DNA from: Fodinibius salinus
GTDB lineage: Bacteria; Bacteroidota; Rhodothermia; Balneolales; Balneolaceae
Direction of reading: 5' to 3'
Assembly: GCF_008124865.1 (NCBI RefSeq)
Contig: NZ_VNHY01000003.1
Span: 1 to 64,000 of the forward strand
Length of the DNA stretch: 64,000 nucleotides
This document shows, piece after piece, positions 30,621 to 40,433 of the stretch (positions within the stretch are counted from its first letter, which is position 1; every line of letters starts with the position of its first letter). Under the pieces are notes generated by a model. The model saw nothing but the letters and a program-made list of their open reading frames with translations, had not been told where the DNA came from and ran no database searches. Made by a program: the position numbers and the translations under genes.

Positions 30621-30658
30621 ATAAAAATAAAAGGGATGCACTGAAAAGTGCATCCCTT
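30621..30658 (-). terminator. Terminator of the tonB gene
   Basis: AAGGGATGCACT (30631-30642), a GAAA loop and AGTGCATCCCTT (30647-30658) form a 12-bp perfect stem. On the minus strand it is followed by TTTTATTTTTAT, a good U tract, 24 bases past the tonB stop. On the plus strand only TCC follows, but the hairpin lies 20 bases past the NUDIX stop and may serve both. Confidence 0.9.
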
Positions 30659-30681
30659 CCGTAATTGATAACTATGTTAAA

Positions 30682-31332
30682 CTAGTTTTGTAGTTTAAAG
30701 GTGATCGGCAGGCTATATTGTACACGAACCGGCTCACCTCGCTGGCGTCCTGGTTTGAATTCTGCTTGCTTTACCACGCGTAAGGCTTCTTTATCACAAC
30801 CGCCACCAATGCCTCGAATAACCTTCGGGTCTTCAACATTACCATCTTCTGTAACAACAAATTGAATAGTAACCCTTCCTTCAATGCCGGCTTTTCGTGC
30901 CATTTCGGGGTAGTTAATTTGTTTCTGCAAACCTGCAAGACCACCTTTCAGTTCAGGCATATTTTCAACAGCGACGAAGAAATCTTCTTCTTCCTCTTCT
31001 TCGGGTGGAGGTGGCATTTCAAGCTTTTCGTCCATGCTCATATCGGCATCCAGATCGATACTCTGATCTTCGACAATTTCGTCATTTGGTACTTCTACAG
31101 GTACTTGAGGAGCAGGTGGAGCTGGGGGTTTCTTTTCCTGTTTGGTTTGAACAACTTCTTCCATCTTGGTGACTTCTTGCTCTTCCGTCAAATCCGCATC
31201 GGGCTTTTCGGATACAAAGTCAATTTTTGCTGCCAAGACAAATAGAAGCAGGACAACAATCATCCCTCCTTGTAAAAACAAGGTGTAATAGTTTTGAAGA
31301 TCAGACGATGGTTTTTTTCTATCCGATCGCAT
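30682..31332 (-). CDS. tonB: Energy transducer TonB
   Basis: The 216-residue protein has an N-terminal membrane anchor (about residues 15-40, LFLQGGMIVVLLLFVLAAK), then a Pro/Glu/Lys-rich periplasmic linker (KKPPAPPAPQVPVEVP, and a run of seven acidic residues). The C-terminal TonB domain reads YPEMARKAGIEGRVTIQFVV ... CDKEALRVVKQAEFKPGRQ. It couples the proton motive force to TonB-dependent outer-membrane receptors. ExbB/ExbD and receptors are not in the window. Confidence 0.93.
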   Translation of the reverse strand: MRSDRKKPSSDLQNYYTLFLQGGMIVVLLLFVLAAKIDFVSEKPDADLTEEQEVTKMEEVVQTKQEKKPPAPPAPQVPVEVPNDEIVEDQSIDLDADMSMDEKLEMPPPPEEEEEEDFFVAVENMPELKGGLAGLQKQINYPEMARKAGIEGRVTIQFVVTEDGNVEDPKVIRGIGGGCDKEALRVVKQAEFKPGRQRGEPVRVQYSLPITFKLQN

Positions 31333-31481
31333 AATTACCTCCGCATTAAATTAAGGTATCAAATTTTCTTTGGATAAATGAAACAAATTATTCTGCTTAA
31401 TATCCACTTTAATAACGAAAAATATATCACAATTATTTTATGAATGAAATACTAATTCTGATGAGCATAGTAGAGATTGAG

Positions 31482-31901
31482 CTATTTATTGAGCGATTGT
31501 AACCGTTCTTTATTGGGCGTATAGTGCAGTACCCAGAGAGCAAGGAGACATCCAAGGATATCAAATGCAAAGTCAAGGGGGTCTGCATGGCGGTTGAGAG
31601 GGAGAGAGTATTGTAAAATTTCAATAATCAGACCAAATGCAATGCCTAATCCACCGATAATCCATTTATTAAGTTTAGGGATGGGAAAGTTGCCAATTTG
31701 GTTATATAGCCCTAGTGTTAGAGTCCAGCCTCCAAAAAGAGCTAAGTGTCCCAATTTGTCATAGTCCCACATTTTATTGTCTCCCATCACATCGGTAGGT
31801 ACAAGGGTAAGTCCAAGCATAAGAAGGGTAAGCACCCCGATTGCCAGAGGGAAAAGAAAGCTATTTCGCTCAAGAAATGAATAGATAGAAATTAACCTCA
31901 T
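31482..31901 (-). CDS. VanZ-like family membrane protein
   Basis: A 139-residue protein with four predicted membrane helices. The VanZ-like features DKLGHLALFGGWTL and ILQYSLPLNRHADPLDFAFDILG are present (the R-x-x-D-x-x-D pattern about residues 105-115). The family is named after a teicoplanin-resistance protein, but most members are of unknown function, so no resistance role should be read into it. It overlaps the stop of nnr by four bases (ATGA) as the last gene of the proS operon. Confidence 0.85.
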   Translation of the reverse strand: MRLISIYSFLERNSFLFPLAIGVLTLLMLGLTLVPTDVMGDNKMWDYDKLGHLALFGGWTLTLGLYNQIGNFPIPKLNKWIIGGLGIAFGLIIEILQYSLPLNRHADPLDFAFDILGCLLALWVLHYTPNKERLQSLNK

Positions 31902-33418
31902 ATAAAATCAGTAGGTTCGGGAATCTTGTTGGTATCCTTTTGCAATGAAGATAATTTTTGTTGACCATTGAGCAGAGCAGCTGCGCAACTTTCATCAGCG
32001 GCTAAACCAAGGGCGGAGAAGGCACTTACTTTTCCCGCCAGCACATCACCACTTCCGGCACGGGCGAAATAGTTGGTGTTGTAATTTGTTAAATAGCATT
32101 TTCTGCTGGGGGTTCCGATTATGCCCGGCATGCCCTTCGATAATATTGTGGTGTTATTTTCTTGGCATAATTTTCGAACGGTATTTAATCGCTGATGACC
32201 TTCACCGATTTCATCTTTAATCAGTTTTTGGAGTTCGCCGGGATGAGGGGTTAATATCCAGTTTGCTTGGTCCGTTTTGGGCCACTCTTCTAATTGAGAT
32301 AGGCACCACAAGCCATCGGCATCAATAATAGTATCAGTTGTAGTTGTTGTGAGTAGTTGCTCTACAAATGATATTGTATCGGTATTTCGCCCCAGACCCG
32401 GCCCAAGCAGCATGCTGCTTTCTTTTTCCTGGAGAATGTCTTGTACCTGTTCGGCATGACTTTCTTTAAAATAATAATCTTCCTTTTTACCTACCGGTTT
32501 TTTGATAACTGATGGCAGATTGTGTTCAAATACGGATAGCAGCCCCCGTGGACAGATAATAATAATGGCACCAAGTCCTTCGGCCCAGGCACTTCTGGCG
32601 GCCATAATGGCAGCACCCGTTAATCCTTCGGAACCGGCCACAATATGCAGTACGCCGGAATCATACTTGTGTTTGCCTGGTGTGTAAGAGGGAAGGGATA
32701 CCCAATCAGTATCGAGGGCAAATGTCTTGCAGTCTTCTTTATAAGCATTGGGAAAGGGGAGGTCGCAATAGTCAATAGTTCCGGTAACTGCAGGTCCGTC
32801 GTTAAGATAAAACCCTTGTTTACGTCCGCCAAAGGAAAAGGTACGTACTGCCTCTATTGCCTTGCCCATCTTTTCTCCGGAATCGGGATGTAATCCGGTA
32901 GGGATATCCATAGCTAGTACCGGATGTTGTTGCTGGTTGGCCCAGCCTACGGCTTTAGCATAATCGCCCCGGAGATCACTCGTTAGCCCGGTTCCAAGCA
33001 TCCCGTCAATGATAAAATTATAGTTATTTGGAGCAGAAAAACCTGACCACTTTTCGTAAATGGTGATGCGGTCTTTCTTATCAAAGGCCCGGAGAAGTTT
33101 AAGGTTCTTTTGCGTATCTTTGGAAAGATCATCAGTACCACTTATAAATACTAGCGTCACTCTAGCATCATGCTGCAAAAGATACCGGGCTACGACCAGT
33201 GCATCCCCGGCGTTGTTTCCTTTACCGCACAGAAAAACATTGTGTTGAAGCTGCTTATTGTGCTGCAAAATCTTTTTGGCAGCTGACGATCCTGCTATTT
33301 CCATCAGCGTAAAACCATCTATGTCCATCTCTTCGGTAGTTCGATGGTCAACTTTTTGGCTCAGCTCAGCATCAAGCAGATAGTGAGAGTAAGGTGCGTC
33401 AAGAGTCTCTTTTACCAT
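31898..33418 (-). CDS. nnr: Bifunctional NAD(P)H-hydrate epimerase / dehydratase
   Basis: This 506-residue fusion has an N-terminal YjeF epimerase (NnrE) domain with the motif LCGKGNNAGDALVVARYL (about residues 65-80). The C-terminal ribokinase-like dehydratase (NnrD) domain has LTPHPGELQKL and ARAGSGDVLAGKVSAF. It repairs the damaged hydrates of NADH and NADPH; the C-terminal reaction uses ADP or ATP. It overlaps the upstream PAP2-like gene by seven bases and the downstream VanZ gene by four. Confidence 0.95.
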   Translation of the reverse strand: MVKETLDAPYSHYLLDAELSQKVDHRTTEEMDIDGFTLMEIAGSSAAKKILQHNKQLQHNVFLCGKGNNAGDALVVARYLLQHDARVTLVFISGTDDLSKDTQKNLKLLRAFDKKDRITIYEKWSGFSAPNNYNFIIDGMLGTGLTSDLRGDYAKAVGWANQQQHPVLAMDIPTGLHPDSGEKMGKAIEAVRTFSFGGRKQGFYLNDGPAVTGTIDYCDLPFPNAYKEDCKTFALDTDWVSLPSYTPGKHKYDSGVLHIVAGSEGLTGAAIMAARSAWAEGLGAIIIICPRGLLSVFEHNLPSVIKKPVGKKEDYYFKESHAEQVQDILQEKESSMLLGPGLGRNTDTISFVEQLLTTTTTDTIIDADGLWCLSQLEEWPKTDQANWILTPHPGELQKLIKDEIGEGHQRLNTVRKLCQENNTTILSKGMPGIIGTPSRKCYLTNYNTNYFARAGSGDVLAGKVSAFSALGLAADESCAAALLNGQQKLSSLQKDTNKIPEPTDFI

Positions 33419-34089
33419 ATATTTATGAATATGATTAGCTCAATAATTGTAAGCAGAATGCCGGCTGTGGTTCCGCCAACCAATTCTGTAAATGAGTGTA
33501 CGCTTAGATGATAGCGCGCCCACATGATCATAGGTAAAAGTAGTAAAAGGTGGGTTAAGGATAAAATTAATGTGATAGTATGATATTCAGTAATGCTCCA
33601 AAGAAACATAAGCCAATAAACAGTACCTGCGACAGCAACTGAAGCCGAATGTACACTTACTTTCCAACGTAGATTTAGAAGGAATGAGATAGCAAGATTT
33701 GCCAGTACCACTAGTGACAGAATAAAAATAAAGGTGTGGAGTACAGAAGTTAGTTGATAAATAATCAGTGAAGCGAGAGATGCAGTAGCTATTGAAAAAG
33801 CATATAATGCCGTGCGCGTTTTTCGGATAGGCAAGTCCATGGAGTGGATAATGCCACGTCGAAACAAAAAGAATGTGAGTAGAAAGGGTAGAAGGCTATA
33901 GCATATAATTGCTATACCGGTAACCTGCAATGTTGTCCATAGGGATTGCTTCAACAGTATACAACTCCCCAAAAGTATGGCGGGCGGCATAAATAGGGGG
34001 TTGCCGAGGTCAGAAATCAGACGTGCTAATCCTTCCTCGGCAAATCGATCAAAAATGTTAAGTGTACTGTCTACGGGCGATTGCTCCAT
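33412..34089 (-). CDS. Divergent PAP2-superfamily-like membrane protein
   Basis: A hydrophobic protein of about 225 residues with six predicted membrane helices. Two degenerate PAP2-like motifs are seen: WKVSVHSASVAV (about residue 143) and RYHLSVHSFTELVGGTTAG (about 192). The first phosphatase motif KxxxxxxRP is not evident, and Glu replaces the usual Asp after the last His. ATG 34089 is used, though GTG 34095 is also possible. It sits between proS (gap under 10 bases) and nnr (7-base overlap). Lipid phosphatase activity is uncertain. Confidence 0.7.
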   Translation of the reverse strand: MEQSPVDSTLNIFDRFAEEGLARLISDLGNPLFMPPAILLGSCILLKQSLWTTLQVTGIAIICYSLLPFLLTFFLFRRGIIHSMDLPIRKTRTALYAFSIATASLASLIIYQLTSVLHTFIFILSLVVLANLAISFLLNLRWKVSVHSASVAVAGTVYWLMFLWSITEYHTITLILSLTHLLLLLPMIMWARYHLSVHSFTELVGGTTAGILLTIIELIIFINIW

Positions 34090-34098
34090 AGCCACTGT

Positions 34099-35565
34099 TT
34101 AGTAAGCTTGGGCAAATAATACTTTTTGCTTGGATGGTTTGCCGGTTACCATGCATTCGCCTTGCTCTCCATCTTCCAGCGGAATACATCTGATAGTAGC
34201 TTTCGTTTCATCTTTGATTTTTTCTTCGGTTTCTGCAGTACCATCCCAGTGGGCATATACAAAGCCACCTTCCTCTTCGATTATTTCTTTGAACTCATTA
34301 TAGGAATCTACCGAATGGGTATTTTCGTCAATGCGTTGTTGTGCACTTTTATATAAGTCCTCCTGGATAGTCTCGAGGAGATCAGCAGCGTGCTGTGCAA
34401 TGCCTTCACGGTCTTCAATATTCTTGTTGCCGGTATCTCGGCGGGCTACTTCCACATTATTGTTTTCTAGGTCACGGGGACCAATCGTCAGCCTAAGTGG
34501 AACACCAGCCGCTTCGTGTTCATTAAACTTCCAGCCGACGCTCATGTTTTCACGATGGTCAAGTTTAATACGGATATCCAGCTCATTGAGCTCGTCCATA
34601 ATTTCGTGGCAGTAATCAAGCACCTCTTCTTTCTGCTCATCATTTTTCCAGATGGGTACAATTACAATTTGATTAGGTGCTAGCTTAGGGGGAATAATGA
34701 GTCCTTGGTCATCAGAATGTGTCATAATCAACCCGCCGATAAGTCGCGTAGAAACGCCCCAGCTGGTAGCCCAAACATATTCGTGTTGACCTTCGGAGCT
34801 TTGAAATTTTACGTCGAAGGCCTTGGCAAAATTCTGCCCCAGGAAGTGCGATGTACCGGCCTGCAGCGCTTTGTTGTCCTGCAGAAGTGTTTCTATGCAA
34901 TAAGTATCTACAGCACCAGCAAAGCGTTCGGATTCAGTTTTTACACCCGTTTTAACCGGCATAGCCATATATTCTTCGGCAAAAGTACGATAGACTTCCA
35001 GCATTTGCTTGGTTTCATCCACCGCTTCTTCTTTTGTAGCGTGGGCGGTGTGACCTTCCTGCCAGAGAAACTCCATGGTGCGTAGAAACATCCGCGTCCG
35101 CATTTCCCAGCGTACGACGTTAGCCCATTGGTTAATCAGGATTGGCAGATCGCGATACGATTGAATCCAGTCCCGGTAGGAATCCCAGATGATGGTTTCG
35201 GAAGTCGGACGTACAATTAGCTCTTCGTCCAGCTTCGATTCGGGATCTACTTCAACCCCGTCTTCCGAGCTTTGCAGTCGGTTATGAGTTACGACGGCAC
35301 ACTCTTTGGCAAAGCCTTCAACATGTTGGGCTTCTTTCGATAAAAATGATTTTGGAATAAAAAGCGGAAAATAAGCATTCTCATGGCCGGTGTCTTTAAA
35401 CATCTGATCCAGCGAATCCTTCATGTTTTCCCAAAGGGCATAGCCGTTGGGACGAATAACCATACAGCCGCGTACTGGAGAATGGTCGGCCAACTTGCCT
35501 TCGCGAATTACATCCTGATACCACTGCGAAAAATCTTCGTCTTTACTGGTAATCTTCTTTGCCAT
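34099..35565 (-). CDS. proS: Prolyl-tRNA synthetase (archaeal/eukaryotic-like type)
   Basis: The 488-residue class II enzyme lacks the bacterial insertion (editing) domain and has the type 3 architecture. The N-terminus includes [19 protein letters not shown], class II motif 2 around [31 protein letters not shown], and a C-terminal domain that ends in Tyr (LFAQAY), typical for this type. It charges tRNA-Pro. This form is widespread in Bacteroidetes and relatives. It is first in a tight minus operon with PAP2-like, nnr and VanZ-like genes. Confidence 0.97.
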   Translation of the reverse strand: MAKKITSKDEDFSQWYQDVIREGKLADHSPVRGCMVIRPNGYALWENMKDSLDQMFKDTGHENAYFPLFIPKSFLSKEAQHVEGFAKECAVVTHNRLQSSEDGVEVDPESKLDEELIVRPTSETIIWDSYRDWIQSYRDLPILINQWANVVRWEMRTRMFLRTMEFLWQEGHTAHATKEEAVDETKQMLEVYRTFAEEYMAMPVKTGVKTESERFAGAVDTYCIETLLQDNKALQAGTSHFLGQNFAKAFDVKFQSSEGQHEYVWATSWGVSTRLIGGLIMTHSDDQGLIIPPKLAPNQIVIVPIWKNDEQKEEVLDYCHEIMDELNELDIRIKLDHRENMSVGWKFNEHEAAGVPLRLTIGPRDLENNNVEVARRDTGNKNIEDREGIAQHAADLLETIQEDLYKSAQQRIDENTHSVDSYNEFKEIIEEEGGFVYAHWDGTAETEEKIKDETKATIRCIPLEDGEQGECMVTGKPSKQKVLFAQAY

Positions 35566-35760
35566 GAGAACTGATAAAATTGAAAATGTTAGGTTTTGAT
35601 TTTATAAGCTGGAAAATAAGGTGATTTAAAGGAGCCTCAAAAAAGTTTATAGACCTCGTCAGGTTCCGATGTATCGGTATTCTTGTCAGCCGGTGATTGA
35701 AATTGATAGTGTAGAAGAAAACGATGGCTGATTCTACTTAATATTTTCAAGAAAAAGTTA

Positions 35761-35768
35761 TATATTTG
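35761..35768 (+). promoter_or_regulatory. Possible -7 promoter element for tRNA-Met
   Basis: TATATTTG matches the TAnnTTTG -7 consensus of the Bacteroidetes vegetative sigma factor and lies 74 bases before the tRNA. No convincing TTG -33 element was seen, so the call rests on one element. Confidence 0.3.
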
Positions 35769-35842
35769 GCAACTCTTGATTTGATTGAAACTGCTTGATA
35801 GTCTCAACGGTTCGATCCCTGAATCAAGTCACATAATTTTAT

Positions 35843-35916
35843 GGCGTGGTAGCTCAGTTGGTGAGAGCGTCGGATTCATAACCCGGAGGTCGACGGTTCG
35901 ATTCCGTCCCACGCTA
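35843..35916 (+). tRNA. trnM: tRNA-Met (anticodon CAT), elongator-like
   Basis: The acceptor GGCGTGG pairs with CCACGCT (first pair G-U) and is followed by discriminator A. D arm GCTC/GAGC, anticodon loop TTCATAA with CAT, variable loop, and T arm with GGTTCGATTCC are regular. The initiator hallmark of three G-C pairs at the anticodon stem and an unpaired 1-72 position is not present. A tRNA-Ile decoded by lysidine-modified CAT cannot be fully excluded without comparing identity elements. CCA is not encoded. Confidence 0.9.
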
Positions 35917-35959
35917 CAAAATCCTGAAGTTTTTCCTTATGGAGCTTTAGGATTTTTTT
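35917..35959 (+). terminator. Terminator after tRNA-Met
   Basis: AAAAATCCTGAAG (35917-35929) pairs with CTTTAGGATTTTT (35945-35957) in a 13-bp helix with one G-U pair, followed by more T residues. It begins directly after the tRNA and fits a short single-gene transcript. Confidence 0.85.
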
Positions 35960-36086
35960 ATTGGTTACTTTTCTTGAAGGTGTGCAGTTATTTGGAATAT
36001 CAATTCAATAAGCGATTGGTCTGCATAATACTTATTTTCAAGGCTTCTGAAAACAGATCAATTTAATTTAGCAGATATTTACTTTT

Positions 36087-37880
36087 ATGGCGTGGAAACG
36101 ATCACATCACTGTGCTGAACTGACAACCGAAAACATGGGAGAAGAGGTTATCCTTAATGGATGGGTAGATACCCGCCGCGATCTGGGTGGCGTAATCTTT
36201 ATAGACTTACGGGACCGGTACGGTATTACGCAAATTGTTTTTAAAGAAACGGATGAAAGTCTCCACAGCAAAGCTGAACAGCTGCGAACCGAATATGTGA
36301 TTGGTATAAAAGGTACAGTCAAAAAAAGGGGCGAAGAAAATATCAATGATGAGCTGTCTACCGGAGGAATAGAGATAGATGTTAATGATTTAACTATTTA
36401 CTCTGAGGCCGAAACCACACCTTTTGAAATCAAGGATGATATTGAAACCGGTGAAGATTTGCGTCTGGAATATCGTTATTTAGATTTGCGGCGCAATGAG
36501 TTGCAGCAAAATATGATTATGCGTTCGGATTTTTACCAGTCCACGCGCTCATATTTTTATGAGAATGATTTTCTGGAAGTGGAGACGCCAGTACTGATGA
36601 AAAGTACGCCAGAGGGTGCACGTGATTATCTGGTGCCCAGTCGCGTAAATCCCGGTCGTTTTTTTGCGTTACCGCAAAGTCCGCAAACCTACAAACAGTT
36701 GCTTATGGTTTCGGGTTTTGACCGCTACTTTCAGATCGTAAAGTGTTTTCGGGACGAAGATCTGCGTGCTGATCGTCAGCCGGAGTTTACTCAGATTGAT
36801 GTCGAAATGTCGTTCGTAGATGAAGAAGATGTAATGGAATCTACCGAAGGGCTGATGCAGAAACTTATGGCTGATACCATTGATGAGCAGGTTAAAGCTC
36901 CTTTTGAGCGAATGACCTACGAAGAGGCAATGAGAACGTATGGCACTGACAAGCCGGATACGCGCTTTGGCCTGGAATTTACCGATTTTTCTGATCTCGT
37001 CGAAAATTCTGATTTCAATATTTTTGCCAACACCGTGCAAGACGGTGGCGCAGTACTGGGTATTACGGTCCCGGATCAGGGAGATATGGGACGTGGTGCA
37101 ATTGATCGGCTTACCGAACGCGTGCAGGATGAAACCGGTGCGGCGGGTCTCATTTATATAAAGCTAAATGAAGATGACGGTGTAAAATGTAGCGTTGGCA
37201 AATTTCTTGATGATAGTACAGTGGATGCTATGGTGGATCGTGCGGATGCTGACATGGGTGATCTGGTACTCATTTTGGCAGGTGCGAGCCCTGATGTATA
37301 TAAGCAGATGGGGCAGTTGCGTCTGATGATGGGTAACGAACATGACCTTATTGATGAAGAAGCATATGAATTTTTATGGGTTACCGACTTTCCACTGGTA
37401 GAATGGAGTCGGGAAGACCAGCGGTATCATGCACTGCACCATCCGTTTACATCTCCCAAAATGAATCAGCTTGATCTGCTGGATGATGATCCTGCTTCGG
37501 TGAATTCACGAGCTTACGATCTGGTGCTTAACGGCTACGAAATTGGCGGCGGGTCTATTCGTATTCACGATCGTGAACTCCAAACCCGGATGTTCGATTT
37601 GTTGGGGATTGATGAAGAAGAGGCCGAAAAGCGGTTTGGCTTTCTGTTGGAAGCCTTTAAATACGGAGCCCCACCGCACGGAGGTATTGCACTTGGCGTA
37701 GATCGGATCGTGATGATTTTGGCAGATGAAAGTAGCTTGCGGGATGTGATTGCCTTTCCCAAAAATAAGAAGGCGCAAAGTACAATGGATAACAGCCCAG
37801 ATTTTGTGGATCAGGAGCAGCTCGATGAATTGCATATCGAGCTTAAGCACTATGCCGAGAAGGCTGCACAGGAAGAGTAA
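36087..37880 (+). CDS. aspS: Aspartyl-tRNA synthetase, bacterial type
   Basis: The 597-residue protein has the N-terminal OB-fold (VILNGWVDTRRDLGGVIFIDLRD). It has class II catalytic motifs (LEVETPVLMKSTPEGARDYLVPSR, then FRDEDLRADRQPEFTQIDVEMSF). The bacterial GAD insertion domain is followed by motif 3 (GIALGVDRIVMIL). The length matches bacterial AspRS. It charges tRNA-Asp; no gatCAB is in the window, so whether it also charges tRNA-Asn cannot be judged. DUF429 follows after 16 bases. Confidence 0.97.
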   Translation: MAWKRSHHCAELTTENMGEEVILNGWVDTRRDLGGVIFIDLRDRYGITQIVFKETDESLHSKAEQLRTEYVIGIKGTVKKRGEENINDELSTGGIEIDVNDLTIYSEAETTPFEIKDDIETGEDLRLEYRYLDLRRNELQQNMIMRSDFYQSTRSYFYENDFLEVETPVLMKSTPEGARDYLVPSRVNPGRFFALPQSPQTYKQLLMVSGFDRYFQIVKCFRDEDLRADRQPEFTQIDVEMSFVDEEDVMESTEGLMQKLMADTIDEQVKAPFERMTYEEAMRTYGTDKPDTRFGLEFTDFSDLVENSDFNIFANTVQDGGAVLGITVPDQGDMGRGAIDRLTERVQDETGAAGLIYIKLNEDDGVKCSVGKFLDDSTVDAMVDRADADMGDLVLILAGASPDVYKQMGQLRLMMGNEHDLIDEEAYEFLWVTDFPLVEWSREDQRYHALHHPFTSPKMNQLDLLDDDPASVNSRAYDLVLNGYEIGGGSIRIHDRELQTRMFDLLGIDEEEAEKRFGFLLEAFKYGAPPHGGIALGVDRIVMILADESSLRDVIAFPKNKKAQSTMDNSPDFVDQEQLDELHIELKHYAEKAAQEE

Positions 37881-37896
37881 CTAAAAAGCTATTAGA

Positions 37897-38607
37897 TTGA
37901 AGACATTAGGATTAGACGGTTGCCGTGCCGGATGGATAGCGATAAGTATAGATGATGAGAACGCGGGATACTGGTTGCTGGAGTCCGACGAAAAACTTAA
38001 AGAGTTTTTTGAGGATTTCGATCGTATCTTTATTGATGTGCCCATCGGCTTAACGGAGAAAGAGTATGTCCGGCAGTGTGATGCCGAGCTCCGTGATGTG
38101 CTGGGCCCTGATTATCAAGCCAGTGTGTTTAATCCGCCCATACGCTCGGCCTTGTATGCACCAACTTATGCCGAGGCATCAATGACCAGCTTTGAGACTA
38201 CGGGTAAGAAAATTTCGTTGCAGTCGTGGAATATTACGCCCAACATTAAAATTGTGGATAAGTACCTGCAGGAAAACGAAGAACTGCGGGAAAAAGTGTA
38301 TGAAAGTCACCCCGAATTGTTGTTTCGGATTCTCAACGGCAACAACTCCATCCTGCAAAAGAAAGCCACAAAGAAAGGATTGCGTCACCGGCTGAAATTG
38401 CTAAAGGATAATAGTAAATATGCGGATGACTTTTTTCGCGATATCAAAGAAGAATATCGCCGTAACCAAGTAGACGAAGACGACATTGTGGATGCCATGT
38501 CGCTGGCGCTCTTTGCTTTACGATCAGTTGACGAAGAGATAAAGACACTGCCCGACGATCCGCCCACCGATAATACAGGATTACCAATGGCCATTCACTA
38601 CGTGTAA
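37897..38607 (+). CDS. DUF429 domain-containing protein
   Basis: A 236-residue soluble protein whose N-terminus LGLDGCRAGWIAISID is the DUF429 hallmark, with IFIDVPIGL following (about residues 45-53). The family has an RNase H-like, predicted nuclease fold with conserved Asp residues, but no established reaction. The start is TTG at 37897, 16 bases after aspS, which gives the correct family N-terminus. Co-transcription with aspS is likely; a functional link is unknown. Confidence 0.85.
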   Translation: MKTLGLDGCRAGWIAISIDDENAGYWLLESDEKLKEFFEDFDRIFIDVPIGLTEKEYVRQCDAELRDVLGPDYQASVFNPPIRSALYAPTYAEASMTSFETTGKKISLQSWNITPNIKIVDKYLQENEELREKVYESHPELLFRILNGNNSILQKKATKKGLRHRLKLLKDNSKYADDFFRDIKEEYRRNQVDEDDIVDAMSLALFALRSVDEEIKTLPDDPPTDNTGLPMAIHYV

Positions 38608-38671
38608 ATTGATAGTCACAGCACCCGTTTGATTATATTAATACGGAAATTATAAAGTAGCGATTAGGCCA

Positions 38672-38734
38672 ATAATTGAATTAGTTCAATTATAATACCA
38701 ATATTGAGATTTAGTTTAGCTAATATGTTGGTAT
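38672..38734. repeat. Two inverted repeats between DUF429 and sthA
   Basis: ATAATTGAA, TTAG, TTCAATTAT (38672-38693) is a perfect 9-bp stem. ATACCAA (38695-38701) pairs with TTGGTAT (38728-38734), 7 bp, with more A/T pairing inside. They lie between convergent genes and probably help end transcription from both sides, although neither is GC-rich. Confidence 0.4.
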
Positions 38735-38740
38735 TGCAAG

Positions 38741-40192
38741 CTACTTATCTTCAAGAATGTTTTGGTATTTAACGCCCGCTTTAAAAACACGATTTACGCC
38801 ATTAAAAGCGGCAATACGGTACGCTTCACTCATAGTGGGATAGTTCATGACGTGATTGATGAAATAGCGAACATCACCCTCAAAGGAAATTACTGATTGC
38901 CCGAGGTGAATCATATTGGCCGCATCATCACCCAGAATATGTACGCCCAGCAGGTCCAGAGATTCAGTTTCGAAGACAAGTTTAAGCATGCCTTCGGTGT
39001 GATTGGTCATATCTGCTTTGGCAATGTTACTAAAGTAGGCGCGACCGACCGAAACATCCAGTTCCTGTTCTTCGGCTTCTTTTTCGGTGAGACCGATACT
39101 GGCAATTTCCGGGATGGTATAGATGGCGTAGGGAATTTCGTTTGGCACTTCGAGGGCGGGAATTCCAAACATATTGCAGGCGGCAAGGCGCCCTTCGGTA
39201 AAAGAAGCAGAGGTTAGCCTGGGGAAGCCAATGACATCTCCGGCTGCATAGACACTGTCGCTGGATGTTTTAAAATCATCGTTCACTACAATGCAGTCTT
39301 CCTTATCAACTTCTACCTGCGTATTTTCGAGCCCCAAACCCTCAATGTTGGATTTACGTCCTCCCAGATAGAGCACATGTTCGGTTTCAAGCACTTGCCG
39401 TCGGTCTCCGTCGTTGGCAGATGTGAAGGTCACCTCGGTATAATTTCGAAGACTGTTAAAATCCACACCCTGGATTGCTACATCCGTTTTTAGGTTGATG
39501 TTTTTATTGTCGAGCACCAACTGCAGCTGTTCTTTAATTTCATGATCTAGGAAAGAAAGCACTTCACTGCGATCGCTGAGTACTGTAACCCGCGTACCAA
39601 GAGCAGAAAAGGTGGTGGCATATTCAATAGCATGCACGCCCGATCCTACAATGGTAAGCCGGCGCGGAATGTGAGTGAGTTCAAGGATAGATTTATAATC
39701 CAGAATCTTGTCACCGTCGATCTCGAAATTCTCCGGTTCACGTGGGTTGCTACCGGTACATACTAAAATATAGTCAGCGGTATATGTTTCTGTTGTTCCG
39801 AAATGCGTTTCTACCTCTACCGTATGTTCATCCAAAAAACGTCCAAAACCGCGTGCTACATCAACTTCATTTTTGATGAGGTCATTCTTGACCTTCCGGT
39901 TTTCTTTCTCCAGTATTTCCTGTTTATACTGCAACAGGTCAGCCATTCGAAAGCGCTCGTACGGCTTTTTGTGGTCTTCATCACCAAACTGATCATTAAA
40001 TCCGAGAATAGTTTCTGAAGCTTCTCTGAGTGCTTTACTGGGGACCGTACCCGAATTAATCCAAGTACCACCCAGATATTCTTGGTGGGATTCAATGACC
40101 AACGCATCCTTGTTAAATTTGGAGCTTTGCATGGCACATGAAAAGCCGGCCGGACCGGTTCCGATAACGATAACATCGTAATCTCTGTTCAT
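38741..40192 (-). CDS. sthA: Soluble pyridine nucleotide transhydrogenase, Si-specific (SthA-like)
   Basis: A 483-residue flavoprotein of the pyridine nucleotide-disulfide oxidoreductase family. FAD motif VIGTGPAGFSCAMQSS is at the N-terminus, NAD(P) motif VGSGVHAIEYATTFSALG lies in the middle, and YAAGDVIGFPRLTSASFTEGR closes the FAD domain. The redox-active CxxxxC is absent (GGTWINSGTVPSKALREA), as in transhydrogenases. The C-terminal dimerisation domain has NYPTMSEAYRIAAFNGVNRVF. It equilibrates NADH and NADPH in the cytoplasm. Confidence 0.9.
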   Translation of the reverse strand: MNRDYDVIVIGTGPAGFSCAMQSSKFNKDALVIESHQEYLGGTWINSGTVPSKALREASETILGFNDQFGDEDHKKPYERFRMADLLQYKQEILEKENRKVKNDLIKNEVDVARGFGRFLDEHTVEVETHFGTTETYTADYILVCTGSNPREPENFEIDGDKILDYKSILELTHIPRRLTIVGSGVHAIEYATTFSALGTRVTVLSDRSEVLSFLDHEIKEQLQLVLDNKNINLKTDVAIQGVDFNSLRNYTEVTFTSANDGDRRQVLETEHVLYLGGRKSNIEGLGLENTQVEVDKEDCIVVNDDFKTSSDSVYAAGDVIGFPRLTSASFTEGRLAACNMFGIPALEVPNEIPYAIYTIPEIASIGLTEKEAEEQELDVSVGRAYFSNIAKADMTNHTEGMLKLVFETESLDLLGVHILGDDAANMIHLGQSVISFEGDVRYFINHVMNYPTMSEAYRIAAFNGVNRVFKAGVKYQNILEDK

Positions 40193-40433
40193 AATAACCT
40201 ATACTTGCGGTAAATGGGATTAAGCATTAGGTATAACAAAATAGAATAATTTTAGGATCATTTCTCTGCCATAATGAGGAATATTGAAATAAAAATATGA
40301 AACGATTTATCTCATAATTTTGATTTAAAATATATCTTATATACAGTAACTTATACTTGAGATACCAAGAATAGTTGCCAGAATTATTCATACATTATTA
40401 TTAACTATTTCAAATTTCAAAAATTGATTAATC

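Noticed and set aside
31482-31901. Glycopeptide resistance from the VanZ-like gene
   Set aside because: No vanA-type ligase, vanH or vanX nearby; VanZ-like domains are mostly of unknown function.
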